From Rhodotorula mucilaginosa (taxonomy: Eukaryota; Basidiomycota; Microbotryomycetes; Sporidiobolales; Sporidiobolaceae), in NCBI GenBank assembly GCA_034406715.1, contig CP137872.1, positions 496,001 through 560,000 on the forward strand: DNA of 64,000 bases. The letters are read 5' to 3'. The number at the start of each line of letters is the position of its first letter. The first letter of the stretch is position 1. The translations under genes were made by a program, and so were the position numbers. This document shows positions 1 to 14,070 of the stretch, piece by piece. The notes under the pieces are model-generated. The model saw only the letters and a list, made by a program, of their open reading frames with translations, was not told where the DNA came from and ran no database searches.

Positions 1-316
1 GTGACTGATTAGGGAGGGTGTGAATGTCAGCGCGGGTTCCTCGCTGTGTGTCTGTACGACACGTGCATGACTCACAGCGCGGCCTGTTCTCATCGAGCGA
101 CTGCTGGACACTGGTGCGGAACTGAAAGGAGAAGACAGATCAGCAAGACCGACCGGCAGCGACGAGGACCCGGCGGGGTAGGCTCGTGCAGCTTACTGCG
201 TCGATTTCCCTCCAGTACTCGAGGACCTTTTCCTCCTCCTTGGGGAACGAAAACTGGGCGGCTGCGTCGTGAGCCGGGAACTGGGCGTCCGCGTTCGTCG
301 GCTGAGGTGCAGACAT
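1..316 (-). CDS. ILS1: cytosolic isoleucyl-tRNA synthetase, N-terminal fragment (cut by left edge)
   Basis: This is the first exon of a class I aminoacyl-tRNA synthetase that charges tRNA-Ile in the cytosol. Exon 1 runs 316 to 197 and begins MSAPQPTNADAQ. It contains FSFPKEEEKVLEYWREIDA, the typical N-terminal entry of eukaryotic IleRS just before the catalytic HIGH region. A gtaagc donor follows at 196. A CTGAC branch and a CAG at positions 7-5 suggest the second exon starts at the very edge of the window, but this is not secure because the expected next residue (Phe) is not encoded there. An in-frame codon at 394 would add 26 residues but is not ATG, so I chose the ATG at 316. The catalytic core lies outside the window. 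The gene diverges from the methyltransferase to its right. Confidence 0.8.
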
Positions 317-977
317 GCTGGGCTCCTGCGTAGGCTGCTTCCTGGGGAACTTGACCCCCTTTCTAGCACTCTGGCTCTTGACCACAGCGTCCAAGCGAGA
401 GCAGTACGAGGTCGAGGCCGAGAGAGGAAACGCAGGTTTTTCTCTCTCGCCCTTCCTCGAGTCACGCGGCGTATTGCAGCCAGACTTTCACAGGCTATGG
501 ACGCTATCAGATGCGCGAAATATGCTCCTTGCATACGGACTCGGCGCACGCCAGTTCTCGTCGCACGGCGGACGCGTGCTGGTGCTCGAGCTGACTCAAC
601 CGCGCGCACGACGACCGCAATACGTCCCTCTCGCTCGCATTGGCTGCCTGGCGCGCTGTATGCAAGCATCTTGTATGAGTTTACATTGCCGTAACGAGCT
701 CTTTAGCGCGGGCAATGCCCGAGGCGGGTCCTCGACGGAGAACATGCTCAAACGGGTGGCCGAAGCACCGCGTCCGCACTGTCAGTCTCACCGGCGGGAC
801 GGATCATAGCCTCGCTTTGGGATGTGTCGTGCTCATGCTCACCCCCTTGGGCCGTCCGCATCGATCGTTGCGGGGTGCTGCTCATGTCAGCCTCCTCTCC
901 CCCCACTTTGCGACCCGACAACCTCTCGACTTGCTACCTCTCGCCTTGCACCCAGCATTCCTCTTACCGTGAGCAAC
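317..977. other. divergent intergenic region, IleRS / O-methyltransferase
   Basis: About 660 bp between two start codons pointing away from each other, so it should hold both promoters and 5' leaders. It has pyrimidine-rich blocks on the + strand near 880-970, close to the methyltransferase start. The open frames here lack codon structure or homology that I recognise. I see no RNA gene or repeat. Confidence 0.5.
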
Positions 978-2217
978 ATGCCCACTTACCAAACCAAAAC
1001 GACAGGCGGCACACCCATCACCCGCGCCGCGCAATTGCTCGAGTCAGCCCTGTCGACCTCCTCGAATGCCGCCTCCACTAGCAGCCGCGGCTCGTTGTCG
1101 TCCGCCCTACAGGAAGTGCACGCGCTCATTTCGGGTCAGGAAGACTACCTCGAACGAAACTCGAGCGAGTTGATCGTCCCGCGCTCGCATGCCAAGTCGG
1201 AGCACGAAGTCCGCACCGTGTGGAACGAGTTGCTCGAGATGACTCAGGAAACCGACTGGGCACGACTCAAGGACGAGTCTCGGACAAAGCTCGAGCTCGG
1301 AGCCGGTATGTGCAGCGGCCCTTATGAAGCCGTCGTCCTGCAGAACCTGGCGCTCCTGCAGCGGACTCGATCCGTCCTCGAGATTGGCGTCTTCACCGGC
1401 ACCGCAACGCTCGCGCTCGCCCTGATCCCTTCCGTCACCGACATCGTCGCGCTCGACATCGAACCCTACCTCAAAGAGACCGTCGAGCCCTACTGGGACC
1501 GTGCAGGCGTGCTCGACAAGATCGACTTCCGGATCGCGCCCGCCCTCGAATCGCTCGCTGCCCTCGCCGAGGCCAAGCATGAACCGTTCGACTTGGTCTT
1601 TATCGATGCGGACAAACCTTCGTACAAAGCCTACGTCCAGGCGGTCCTCGACGGGGGCTTGCTCAGCGCAGACGGTGTGATCTTGGCTGTGAGCGACCAC
1701 TTCGTTGCCTCTGCGTGACAGAGTCCGACCCGACTTGCTGAACACTCCTCCGCCCAAACACACAGGATAACACCATGTACAAGGTAAGTATATCACCAGG
1801 GCTCCCTCTGTCACTTGATGCTGGTGCTGATCGCTCAGCATGTCCCGTCCTCAGGGATATCCGTGGGTCACGCCAGGCGCTTTCAGCGCCTCTACGGGGG
1901 ACGGCGGCGACGGCGAGGGTGACTTTGCGCAATCGAACCGGACCAACAACAAGAGCAAGAACGAGGCGACGGCCGGTATCGACGAGTAAGTCATCTCGTT
2001 GCCATCGTGTCGGTGCACGAAAAGTCGCTTGGTGGCGATGGGGGACTGCCCGGCACAGGAGCGCAGTGCCGCTGACCGAGGCTCACATCCGCTCACGCAT
2101 TGCTCTCTCTCTCTCGTATATTGCAGCTTCAACACGTTTGTCCGGCAACACCCCGACCTCGAAACGGTCATGCTCCCGATCCGGGACGGCATCACCATCA
2201 TCCGGAGGCGGGTCTGA
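978..2217 (+). CDS. SAM-dependent O-methyltransferase (caffeoyl-CoA OMT-like family)
   Basis: A predicted soluble class I methyltransferase of 316 aa. Exons: 978-1688, 1766-1783, 1855-1985, 2127-2217. The SAM-binding motif I is VLEIGVFTGTATLALA. The acidic residue ending strand 2 is in VALDIEPY, and LVFIDADKPSYKAY is the metal/SAM motif that defines the CCoAOMT-like family. The family motif ADNT(M/L)YKG is split over two introns: exon 1 ends in ILA, an 18-nt microexon encodes DNTMYK, and exon 3 opens with GYPWV. A Gly/Asp-rich insert (STGDGGDGEGDFAQSN) follows. The C-terminal FNTFVRQHPDLETVMLPIRDG is the usual end of the fold. The substrate cannot be told; small catechol-like phenolics are typical. 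The first ATG in frame with the family similarity is used. Confidence 0.9.
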
Positions 2218-2950
2218 GATTGCCTGGCGTCGGTAGCTGGAATGTCACTTCTATATGAAGATATATGCCTTTTGACCGAGACCGGGCTCGACAGCATGAA
2301 AGGGAAGGAAGTTTGACGAGCCCGCTGCCCCAAACTGGTAGCACCGTGACCGTCAGACTCGAACCTCAGGTCCCGCCGAATACGTTGCGTTTGACCGCGC
2401 CAGTTGAGCAAATGAGCAGCAGCACAAGGCAGATATACTCATACTCGGGGCTGAATGCAGATTCCGGTGGCGAATTCCGACAGAGAGCAAACTCGTTGGT
2501 CAGCTCGTACGTGCATGCGATCCGTCTGCGCAAGGAAGGACGAGCTCTCCATAGGATGCGCGGCTTGGGAATAGCTGCACAGTATCGGCGCCTATGAATC
2601 GCGCCAAGCTTAAGCTGACGAGAGAGCCAAGCGGCTGCAGACTTTGCGGATCCGAGCTCTGAACGATTTGGACATGTCCGCCGGAAGGACTCGGTCTAAA
2701 GTTGCGGTCCTTCCTTGCTGCCTTAGATTACCATAACCAATCTCGAGACTCGAAAGAGTATGCATCACGGCTATAGCAGTTGACGGAGAATTGACGAGAA
2801 AAACCTTCACGCGGCGAGCCAAGTGGAGGCGGCGAGCGGATCTCCGCGGCGATTGCGCGCGCGCTCATCACGCCATTGAGTCCCGACTGCCGTTCGAGTT
2901 GGTTTGCAGCCTGCTTCAGCCTCGTCTCTGCCTGACAAGTAACTCGCACA
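2218..2950. other. intergenic region upstream of MET3
   Basis: About 730 bp between the methyltransferase stop and the MET3 start codon. It should contain the methyltransferase 3' end and the MET3 promoter. I saw no credible gene, RNA or repeat, and no clear CACGTG element that would suggest sulfur regulation by a Cbf1/Met4-type complex. Confidence 0.4.
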
Positions 2951-5130
<2,180 letters not shown>

Positions 5131-5285
5131 GCGTTGTTGTTCCTCCCTTTTTTTAGCATCCTTCTCTCTCCGAAAAGCGGGCTAGACGACCAACCCCCTG
5201 CGTATATTTGATCTAGACAGTTCCGTTCGTCCGTCCGTCCTCACATTTCCGTATATCAACTGCAACCGTTGCATACCCCCCCTGT

Positions 5286-6575
5286 CTATGACTGCTCCGA
5301 CTTGAGCACAAAGTACGAGGATGCGCGCGAGCATACAACTTCGCCGAGCTGCACGCCACACTCTCGTATCCGCCCTTCCAAGCGGAGGTTTCGGGCAAAA
5401 GTCGGTCGCGGAATCACGTCGCCGAGCCCTAGTTGACCGTCTGCGTCTGCGAGAGAGAGGTCTGCTTAGGTCATGGGCTCATCAGGAGCAGAGAAAGAGC
5501 GAGACGTACTCGTCCCTGCACACCAGACCTGTCCGTCCCGAGTTCGCAAAAAAGTGTGTGCCGCTCCGCACGCCACCTGGACGATCTCGATGCCTTCTTC
5601 CTCCTCCACCTCTTCTTCCTCCAGGTCGATCATTTGCGGTTCGCTGCCGCCGCTCTGACCGCCGCACTGCCCTTCCTTGTCGCTGCCAAAGAGGTAGGCG
5701 GCGCCGTCTCGAGTGACGACGGCGGAGTGGAAGGCGCCGCACGAAACGGCGACGGGGAAGAGTCCGTCGAAGAAGGAGAGGTGGTTCAATGCCTGAGGTG
5801 CGTCGGAAGCACGGAGCGGTTGGGAGGAGAATGGACCTGCTTGGCCGTACCGCGAGTCGCCGACAGAGTAGACCTGCTGGGACGAGGACAACAGCAAGAA
5901 GTGTGCTGCACCCGCCGCAATGGAATCGATGCGTTGCTCGTAGGTTCGACTTTTCGATGAGCTCGCAGCTGGTGGCTCCGCGCAATGAGATGAAGCGATT
6001 CTCAGCCGAGCCGGCGGCGACGAGCCGGAAGAGTCGAGGAGAGCGTCGAGAGAAGGATAGAGGTGAGCCTCGTCGGCGTGATCCTCTACGGGGGAAGAAT
6101 ATCCAAGAATGAGCTGCTGGACAAAGCCGAAGAACCGGAGACGTCTCTCACCGGGGACAAGCAAGGATTCGCCCTTCCCGTTCATCTCGGCGAGCGCGTA
6201 CCGGCCTTTCGAGCGAGCGCCGTCTGAGAAACGCTCGATGCGGCCGTCCTCCAATAGCGCAGCGACGAACGACTCTTGTCCGAGCCAGCGCCGCACGGGT
6301 CCCGTCGAATTGCGGTCGAGGTCGAGGCCGATTGAAGCGAGTTGATTGCAGTCTCCGGTAGCTAGGTGCAAGGGCCGCACTGCTCAGCTTTTGCGAAGCA
6401 AGGGGTCGGTCCGCGAGGGAGCAGGTAGCACGCAGGACGCACAGCGCAAGACAGTCTGTGACCACGAAGCGGCGGCAAGGTCGGAGGCTGTCACATCGAC
6501 CGGGTCGCTCAGAACGAGCTGGTCGGAGGGACAGAGCTGCTGGAACGCGTTGGAGCCGCACGCGAGCACAGTCAT
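5286..6575 (-). CDS. ATS1: RCC1/BLIP-II beta-propeller protein, ATS1-like
   Basis: A 381-aa protein with RCC1-type repeats. Exons: 6575-6443, 6361-5510, 5446-5286. Repeat signatures are visible from the first residues (MTVLACGSNAFQQL) and again in IAAGAAHFLLLSSSQQVYSVGDSRYGQ, VSCGAFHSAVVTRDGAAYLFGSDKEGQ and VACGAAHTFLRTRDGQVWCAGTNADGQLGLGD. The last repeat is completed only by splicing at a gtacgt donor. Length and architecture fit fungal Ats1, which works with Dph3/Kti11 in diphthamide synthesis and tRNA wobble modification (known for yeast; inference here). Another small RCC1-fold protein is possible. An acidic run (LEEEEVEEEEG) sits in a loop before the final repeats. It diverges from the Zn2Cys6 gene with 299 bp between start codons. 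Confidence 0.75.
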
Positions 6576-6874
6576 GTTCAGTTTCTGACGACCCTGCCTG
6601 CAGCAGCACCAACTTCATCGGCGCCCGCAGAGGTTAACTTCCGAGGCAGACGGTGTGCATGAGGGGAGGCTTGAGAAGAGCTCGACTCGGTTGCACGTGC
6701 TGCACCGCCTCGCCTCGTTCTCGGACTCTACCTCGGACTGCCGATTTGACGCTGCTCTTCCTGCTCGTTCGCTATGTAGAGTTGCCAGTCATCACCAGCT
6801 CATTGCTACACACCTATGCTCGACCCGTCCGATCCTGCGCGACTGCGACAAGGTCATCACCGCTCCTTCCACCC

Positions 6875-9296
6875 ATGCCCGCTGATGAAAGTGCACCCGT
6901 CGCACGGCCGGCGCCGCTGCCGACCTCTTGCCAGACCTGTCGGTGCGCAGTGCAAACACCTTCAACACTGCTTGACTGGGCGCTGACGAGATCCCATGAA
7001 CAGGCTGCGCAAGATTCGCTGCCAGCCCTCGGAGGACGGAGCGGACCAGTGTCAGCCGTGTCGCAAGAAGGGGATCAACTGCGTCTTCGTCGAGCGGTCA
7101 AGGACTCGCAGACGATCAGGGAAGAACGTCGAGGCAGCGAAGGAACGCTACGGCAGCGTCGTGCCGGGCTCGTTCGCCCCGTCGACCTCTTCATCATCAT
7201 CGTCGTCGTCTTCGTCCGTCTCGCCGCCGTCTAGGGCCAGCGAGGACTCGCTCGTCCAGCACCAGCTCGCCAGCTCGTTTGGCGCCAAGCTCTTCGATCT
7301 CTGGCTCGACAGGCGTCAGACACGGACGAACATGCCGAACGTCGACCTCCCAGTCGTCGATTTCTGGGAACTTTTGGACAAGTTCAACGACGTGTGCGCG
7401 TTTGCCCTTGACACGTTCAATTTGCGCTCTACGCAGACTCTCTGACAAGCTCAAACACACAGCGGGCAGCGCTTAGACCGACTGCCTCCGTCCGACGAGG
7501 TCCGCCAGTTTTCGGCCTCCAAGTCACCCAGCTTGATGGCAGCCGTCGGCTGACATTTGCGGCCTGTGCGCAGCTTCTGTGCCGAATCACGTACGCTTTT
7601 GCTGCGCCGTTGTATCTTCCCGATCGACTCGCCGGCAACTCTCGACGCGACATCTCGAACCGTCTTCTCCAAGAAGCCGAAGGGCTCGCGGATTCTCTCC
7701 ACATCTGGCGCAAGCTGGAACTCGCCCACGTGGCGTCGCTGCTGTTACTCTCGCGGGCGAAAGGAACGGCTTCGTGTGCAGGGAATGACTCGATGCCGTA
7801 CTTGTCAGCCGCCGTTGCCCAGTTCCGACAACTCACGCGTCGCACGGTCGCGAATCTCGAGGAACGCGAGGAGCCGTTCCGGCGGCTCGGGTGGTCTCTC
7901 ATCGTGGCGGACGTGTTTGGCGCTGCCGAACGACGAGATAGACCGCAATTGTACGTCCTTTCGCTTCTTTCTACTCGCGATCCGACCGATACAGTTGCTG
8001 ACCACCGGGTTTACGATAGCGCGCGCGAGGAGCTGACAGCACATCTGTCGGGCTGCCCGCCGAGTTTACCTACATCGGAGGAGCTGCTGGCGGCTGCAAG
8101 GATCTCGGGCGATGTGTCGTTGTCGCGCATTCTCCAAGCGGTCCAAGTCGTCGTCCTGATTGCGCACGACACCGCCATCTACACTGCCGCCGACGCTTTC
8201 TCTCTCGCGGTGACGACCAAGCTCTGGCTCCGTCTCGACGAGGTGTACGGCTGGGCGCGCAACACCCTGTTTGCGGTCTACGCGCCGGAGCTCGTCGGTC
8301 ACGGCTTGATCCGCGTGGGTTGTTTTCTGCATCACGGGTCTTTGTCAGAAGCTTGTACTGACAGCCTCACTTACAGATCTATGCCCACGTACTTTGGGTG
8401 GCCGCGCTCGCGCTCGAGACGTCGCTGATGCATCATCTGAGCGACATGATCACGCGCGTGGCTACGTCGAACGCCCGCGCTTGCAGCCTGAAGAACACCG
8501 AGCTCCTCGCAAACCTCGCGACCATGTGCGGACACGCGAACCAGCGACTGGCTCGCGGGCTCTGCGCCTTGCTTCGGTTACCGCAGGTGCGCAACCTCGG
8601 CCGTTGGGAACAATAGGGAGCAAACTTGTGCTGAATTGTCATCCACGCGCAGGAACAGCAACACTGCCTTCCTCTGTATGCTATGAGCATCGTGCCGGGC
8701 GTAGTCTGCAGCGTGGCTCGCGTACTGGACCTCGCCACTGCCTTTGCCGGCGCGCCTGCGACCGACACGACTCTCTTCCCTCTCGGAGCGTTGGACAAGC
8801 TGGTCTCGTTGCGGCAGTACGTCTTCCTTCTCTTGCATACAGAGAGGGACAATTTCGAGCTGAACTCGCGCTTCCCTTTCGCAGCTTGTCCGAGCAAATT
8901 CGCTACTTGTCCCGAGGGTACCCGAGCGCGCAGATGACGGCTACCCTGGATGCGCTCAACGCCGAGGAGATCGCGCTGGGCGGATCACCTACGGCCAGCG
9001 TACTGGACCTAGCCGTTTCAGGTGAGTAAAGAACAGTAAAGAACACACATCGGTAACCTTGTTGCGCTGAGCTGACGGTTTGTGATCCTCTTCCAGATCT
9101 CAACTCAAATCTGTCCTCCTTCGATCCGCATACCGCTTTCGGGACCCCGCAGGCGCCGCAGTCTAATCCGAACTCCGTCTCGACATCCCCGTGGCTTGCC
9201 GATCATTTGTTCTCGGATCACAGCCTCCTTCAGCCGCTACACACTTCTTCGGGATCCCTCTCGCCGGCCGAGGAATGGCGGTGGGAGCTTGTGTAG
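6875..9296 (+). CDS. Zn(II)2Cys6 binuclear cluster transcription factor
   Basis: A 649-aa DNA-binding regulator. Exons: 6875-6942, 7004-7391, 7463-7950, 8020-8314, 8377-8586, 8653-8816, 8885-9021, 9097-9296. The first intron splits the zinc cluster. After splicing it reads CQTCRLRKIRCQ, a 9-11 residue spacer, then CQPCRKKGINC, giving the C-x2-C-x6-C ... C-x2-C-x6-C pattern. A polyserine tract follows at about residues 70-80. The middle region is mostly helical, as in fungal regulatory domains, but I cannot place it in a named subfamily. The 69-nt intron at 7951-8019 is in frame without a stop and may be retained in some transcripts. Target genes cannot be inferred; the neighbours (ATS1-like, RTA1-like) show no shared pathway. 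Confidence 0.87.
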
Positions 9297-9709
9297 AGTC
9301 TGTCCTATTTGTATGCTATAGACGCTGTGGCAGTCTTGTCAGTCTCCGTGCTCTGCAGTGACTGGCGCAGGGGACTGTCGCGAGAAAGAAAGAAAAAGCA
9401 GTCGAACCTTCGCAAGTCGAGTTGGCGATGGTCTTCCTCGCTTGCCACTTCGCGGACTCGCTGGCGTTCACACGCGGGGCACTTTATAGCTGACAAGTCA
9501 TCCGTGACCCGTCTCGGAGTAAAGAGAGACCTTGTCCGCCGATCTTTTCACCTTTCACCGCCTCCGAGAAGACGGCGGCGCCTTCCTCGGAGCTCGGAGT
9601 GAAGGCGAGACGGACCTTATCGCGTTATCCCGGAGTCCGAGACTGCGCCGACATTGAGCGACACAAGCTGTGGGGAGCGGACCCATGGCTTTCATCCGCT
9701 TCATACGCT
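9297..9709. other. intergenic region upstream of the RTA1-family gene
   Basis: About 410 bp between two genes on the same strand. It contains a purine-rich run near 9383-9405 and pyrimidine/GAC-rich sequence near 9540-9600. A short upstream ATG at 9685 lies in another frame and overlaps the chosen RTA1 start, so it could act as an upstream ORF. I see no other feature. Confidence 0.4.
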
Positions 9710-11325
9710 ATGGCGACCATCACTGACTGGACCGACAAAGGTGCTCGCGCTTATGGCTGCAGCTCAGTTCTGCAGCAGGCGCTTCAATCGGCGCTTCTCG
9801 TGCCAAAGAATGAAGGGGTCGGCTACACTTCGGAAGAGTACATCGCAACGTGGGCGTGTCGCTTCTCCTCTGACGGTGCCGTCGCCGATGCGGCCAAGAA
9901 ACTATGGCCGACGCTCAACTCGTACGGTGTAAGTTGTCGCAGCCGCCTTCGTGCATCTATGTCAGCACTGACGTGTGGTTCTCTCGAGCTTCCCCTTCTC
10001 GCAGTACTATCCCTCCGCAGCCTTCGGTATCGTCGCGATGGTCATTTTCGGCGCTTCGGGAGCGCTGCATCTGTACCAGCTGTGGAGGTCTCGTCGCTGG
10101 GCCTTCATCTCCGTGATCTGCGCCGCCGGTTTGGAGGTATACGGCTGGTATCTGCGCTTCCAGTCCGCTTCCGACGTGATGTATGGGTGAGCATTCGCCA
10201 CCTTTCGTGTTGCGACTTGCCGCGCCGGTAGGCTGACACCTCGCTTCAGATACGTAATCCAGCTCGCCGTTCTCACTATCGCCCCGACGTTCTACGCCGG
10301 CGGTGTCTGTACGTCACAAATCGGGGGTCCTCGACCTGCGGCTCTCGCGCTCGAACTGTCTTTCCGAGGCTGACGCTAGCGCTCCAGATGCCCTCTTTTA
10401 CGCCCTCGCCACGACGCAAGACCTCGACGCGATGCCTTGGACGCGGCCCAAGTCGTGAGCAACCCCGGGTGATTCTTCTGTACTCGATGCGTTCGCGCCG
10501 ACTGATCTCGCCGAACGCAGGTTTTCCTGGTCGATTTTCGTCGTCGAGATCATCACCCTGTCAATTCAAGCCGCCGGAGGGGTATGTTGAAGGTTTTTAC
10601 GTTCGTACACTACTCGTTACGGTGCTGACAAGTACTCCCCAGGCTCTTGCGGCGACTGTTAACGGCAGAAAGCAGTTCCTGATGGGCACCCACATCATGA
10701 CTGCCGGGACTGCACTCCAGCTCGCCACTTCCGTCTTCTTCACGGGCTTCTTCCTCGTATACTACCGCCGACTCTCTTACCGGACGGACAACCCTTACTC
10801 GCTGAGGCGGAACTTCGGCCGGATCTTTTGGGGAACACTTCTGACGGAACTGTTCCTGATTATTCGGTGAGTCCAATCGCCCGGAGGCACCGAATACCTG
10901 CCGAAGGAGACAGGAAACTGACAGATATGGTACCTATAGAGGAGCCTATCGCACGGCCGAGCTTTCCGAGGGGTTGTTTGGCAAGCTCGGCACGTCCCGT
11001 AAGTCTGTCGTGCCTCTGGTGCCTCTGTCTCTCCAGGCACCCTCTCACCTGACGGAGCTTACCGGTGCAGAGATTGCGCTCATACTCGGCGACGCCGTTC
11101 CAATCTTCTTCGTGGCGATTTTGCTCAAGTGAGTTTCCGGCGACGCCACTCGGCGCGGTAGGCTTTTCCCCCCGTGAGACTTACTTGCGCGTTGTTCACT
11201 CGCGCAGCTTGATCCATCCGCTCTGGACCGTCAAGCGTATTCCGCCGACCCATACACAAGTTGTTTCGCATGACGGCGACAGTACCGAGGAGATGAAGGT
11301 ATTCGGCCGGTCATCCAGCGTTTGA
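9710..11325 (+). CDS. RTA1-family seven-transmembrane protein (lipid-translocating exporter-like)
   Basis: An integral membrane protein of 353 aa. Exons: 9710-9928, 10005-10186, 10250-10308, 10388-10454, 10521-10581, 10643-10866, 10925-10998, 11071-11128, 11208-11325. Hydrophobic segments include AAFGIVAMVIFGASGALHL, YVIQLAVLTIAPTFYAGGV, FVVEIITLSIQAAGG and IALILGDAVPIFFVAILLN. Family hallmarks are the QAAGG motif after TM4-5, IIRYGTYRGAYRTAEL (the IRSIYRVVE-type motif) and the late LIHP motif. The roughly 70-residue N-terminal part before the first TM is longer than usual and probably outside the membrane. Fungal relatives (Rta1, Rsb1, Rtm1) give resistance to amphipathic compounds or sphingoid bases; the substrate here is unknown. 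The final splice into SQIALILG uses an acceptor after CTGAC at 11070. Confidence 0.87.
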
Positions 11326-11741
11326 TTTCGTCTCTTCCACCTTTTCCTTCCCCTCTCCTTCCTCGGATCGATGCTTTGCGCCTACTGAACGGTTGTATGT
11401 TTCCCATGGACCTCATTCTATTCCTCAAAAGACACTTGAACCTTTACCTGTCGAGTCCGCGTACCCTTTCCCTCTCGAAAATACCTGTTCACTGTAGAAT
11501 ATCTAGCTCTCGTCAAGCAAAGTCCCTTCTGACGTCGGAGAAGTTCTTCCGATCAAGTACACTTTGCGAGAGCTACTGTTTTGTCTTACATCTCACGAGA
11601 ACACGAGCCGGCGAAAAAAGCCGCAGCATGACCTGAAGTTCAGGAGGGGATCTCTCCTTTGGAGGGTCTTTCCACCACGCGTACCCACCTGATCGGCGCG
11701 TTCCGCACCGTCGCAGGGTCCAGAGAGCGTATACGGAGACC
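11326..11741. other. intergenic region upstream of PRP3
   Basis: About 415 bp between two genes on the same strand. The first 120 bp are pyrimidine-rich (TTCC/CTCT runs around 11330-11370), as expected for the end of the RTA1-like gene. The rest should be the PRP3 promoter. Nothing else is recognised. Confidence 0.4.
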
Positions 11742-14070
11742 ATGAGCGACCGCAAGCGCCCCAGCACGCACGACGACACGACGCAAGGTCGCCCGTCGGA
11801 AGTGAAACGGCCTCGAGGGTGAGTCGGCCTCCCGCGCGTCTAGCCAAGCAGCGAGGCGCCTTGCATGGCCCAAATGCTCTGCGAACTCTATGCAAGCGGC
11901 GCTGAGCGCTTTAGCGCATCCGTGTGCAAGAACTGACTCTTGTCATCTCGTCGTCCCCTCCTCAATCGGTGTGCCGCGATCACAGAAACGCAGTGCGTAC
12001 AAGGCATACAGCGTAGCCCGCCTGTACCGGCTTGACTGACCCTTCGTGGAACCCTGCAGCCCGCTCAGCCGTCTTTCAAGCCGACTCCTCTCGATGACGG
12101 ACTCGCTTCACGCCCTGGAGGCTCCGGCGCCGGTCCCGCCATCGACATCGCCGCCAAGCGAGCCGAGATCCAGGCGAAACTCGCTGCGATGAAGGCCGCA
12201 GCCGGTGGTGGGCCTGGTGCGGCCTCTCCAGCTGCCCCGATTCCGACTCATCCCCCTCCTGCGACCACTCTTCCGTCTCGACCGAACATGCCGGCCGTTC
12301 CGGGACTCCCGCAACCGAACCTCGATCCGGAACTCGCGAGAAAGATTGCCGAGGCGAAGCGGAAGGTCGCCGAGATGGCTGCGCGGAAACAAGCCACAGA
12401 GACCAAGATCAACCCGTACCTGGTGAGTGACCCTGTGTCACTACTTCTCCGGTGCGCTCGTCTGACACGCATCATATCGTCCAGTCCCCTGCGCTTCAAG
12501 GCAGTGCGGCGAAGAATGCACCGGCTGTGGATCCGTCCATGGCCGGCCGTGGCGGTCTCAACATGGCGGCGCACCCGCTCCTCATGGACATGAGCACGCC
12601 CGCGACCCCCGCCACCTCGAGCAAGGATCGGTACAAACCGATGGCGCCCAAATTCTCGACCGCGAAAGCGAATGCTCGCCAGCCTGCGCCTCCCTCGCGT
12701 TCCCTCACTCCCTCCACCTCGGCCGCCACGCCCGAGGTAGAATCGCTCAAGGATACGAACTTCTACGATCCTCGCCTCGGCTACGGTTCTGCTGGCGTTG
12801 CGAGCAAATCGCACATGGGCAAAGGACCCGCCCGGCAGACGTTCCAGTTCAAGCAGGCCGGAACTTTTGTCAAGAAGGGCGAGGCGATGCGTGCCGAAGC
12901 TCGGATGGAAGATCTCAAGCGGAGGATCCTCGAGAGCTCGCAAAAGGCGGGACTGCAGAGCGACTTGGAGGAGACGGCCAAGAAGGTCCGGCGGCCGCCT
13001 CCGCCCGACGTCGAGTGGTGGGACGAGGGTTACCTCCCCGAAAAGTCGTACGACTCGTACTCGACCGAGTTCCTCGACCAATCGCAACTCATCTCGCACC
13101 TCGTCCAACACCCGATCTCGATCCCGGCGCCGCAGGACAAGAACCAGGTCAAACTGAAGCCGCTGTTCTTGACGAAGAAGGAGATGAAGAAGATGCGGCG
13201 GATCCGGCGACAGGCCGAGCTGCAGGACAAGCAGGACCGGCAGAAGATGGGCTTGCTGCCGCCACCACCGCCGAAGGGTGCGTTGCCGCCGTTCGCTTCC
13301 TGACGAGAATACGTGGATGGTCCCTGACCTTCTCGCCGCAACGTACAGTCAAGATCTCCAACATGATGCGCGTGTTGACGCAGGACGCCATCGCGGATCC
13401 GACCAAGGTCGAAGCGCAAGTCCGCCGCGAGATGATGGCTCGCGAGCGGAAGCACCTCAAGGACAACGAGGAGCGCAAGCTCACTCCCGAAGAGCGGCGG
13501 GCGAAGCGCGAAGCGCAGTTCGAGAAGGACGAACAGAAGGGAATCCACGCGATCGCGTTCAAGGTCCGGTACCTGTCGGACCCGTCTCACAAGTTCAAGG
13601 TCAAGAAGAACGCGCTCGACTGGCATTTGACGGGTCGGATCCTGCACAACCCCAAGTTCTGCCTCGTGCTCGTCGAGGGCGGTCCGAAATCGATCAAGAA
13701 GTACCGCCAATTGATGCTGAACCGGATCCGATGGACCGAGGAGGCTGCGCCGCGCGCGCACGCCGACGCCGACGACGCCGACGCCCCGCGCGGACTCGAG
13801 AACCACGACGGGATCTTGCGCCCCGCCGGACCGTTCAACACGCCGGGCGAGGGCGGCACCGCCTCGGTCGAGGACCCCGAGGTGCCAGAGAGCCTCGCGA
13901 ACAACTACTGCCGCGAGATCTGGAGCGGGGCCGAGCGCGAACACTTGTTTGGCGACGTGCGGCACGCGAATTGCCCGAGCGACGCGAGCGCGCGCGAGGC
14001 CCTCGGCAAGTTGGCGATGCTGTGGGATATCGCCAAAGCCGAAGGGAAGGTGGAGGCTTTCGACATCTGA
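11742..14070 (+). CDS. PRP3: U4/U6 small nuclear ribonucleoprotein Prp3
   Basis: A core protein of the U4/U6.U5 tri-snRNP, acting in the nucleus before spliceosome activation. 653 aa. Exons: 11742-11818, 11986-11992, 12060-12422, 12485-13277, 13349-14070. The low-complexity N-terminus contains IDIAAKRAEIQAKLAAMKAA and ELARKIAEAKRKVAEMAA, as in other Prp3 proteins. The PRP3 domain follows with PPPPDVEWWDEGYL, PLFLTKKEMKKMRRIRRQAE and DPTKVEAQVRREMMAR. The C-terminal domain (DUF1115 type) contains NPKFCLVLVEGGPKSIKKYRQLML and an acidic insert rich in Asp/Ala. A 7-nt microexon is needed to keep the frame between exon 1 (phase 2) and exon 3 (phase 0). It has a cacag acceptor and a gtgcgt donor. 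Function is secure; the microexon is an inference from phase. Confidence 0.94.

Noticed and set aside
1107-1841. 244-codon open frame on the - strand
   Set aside because: Antisense to the methyltransferase; no conserved motif.
9599-9709. 37-codon upstream extension of the RTA1-like protein
   Set aside because: It begins with GTG, and the added Arg-rich stretch has no membrane or signal character; the ATG at 9710 is preferred.
10625-10642. very close branch/acceptor pairs (CTGAC followed within 15-20 nt by AG) as signs of misassembly
   Set aside because: The same spacing recurs in many introns of the window, so it is the normal intron style of this genome.
13030-13965. 311-codon open frame on the - strand opposite PRP3
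   Set aside because: Mirror frame of conserved PRP3 coding sequence; no recognisable motif.
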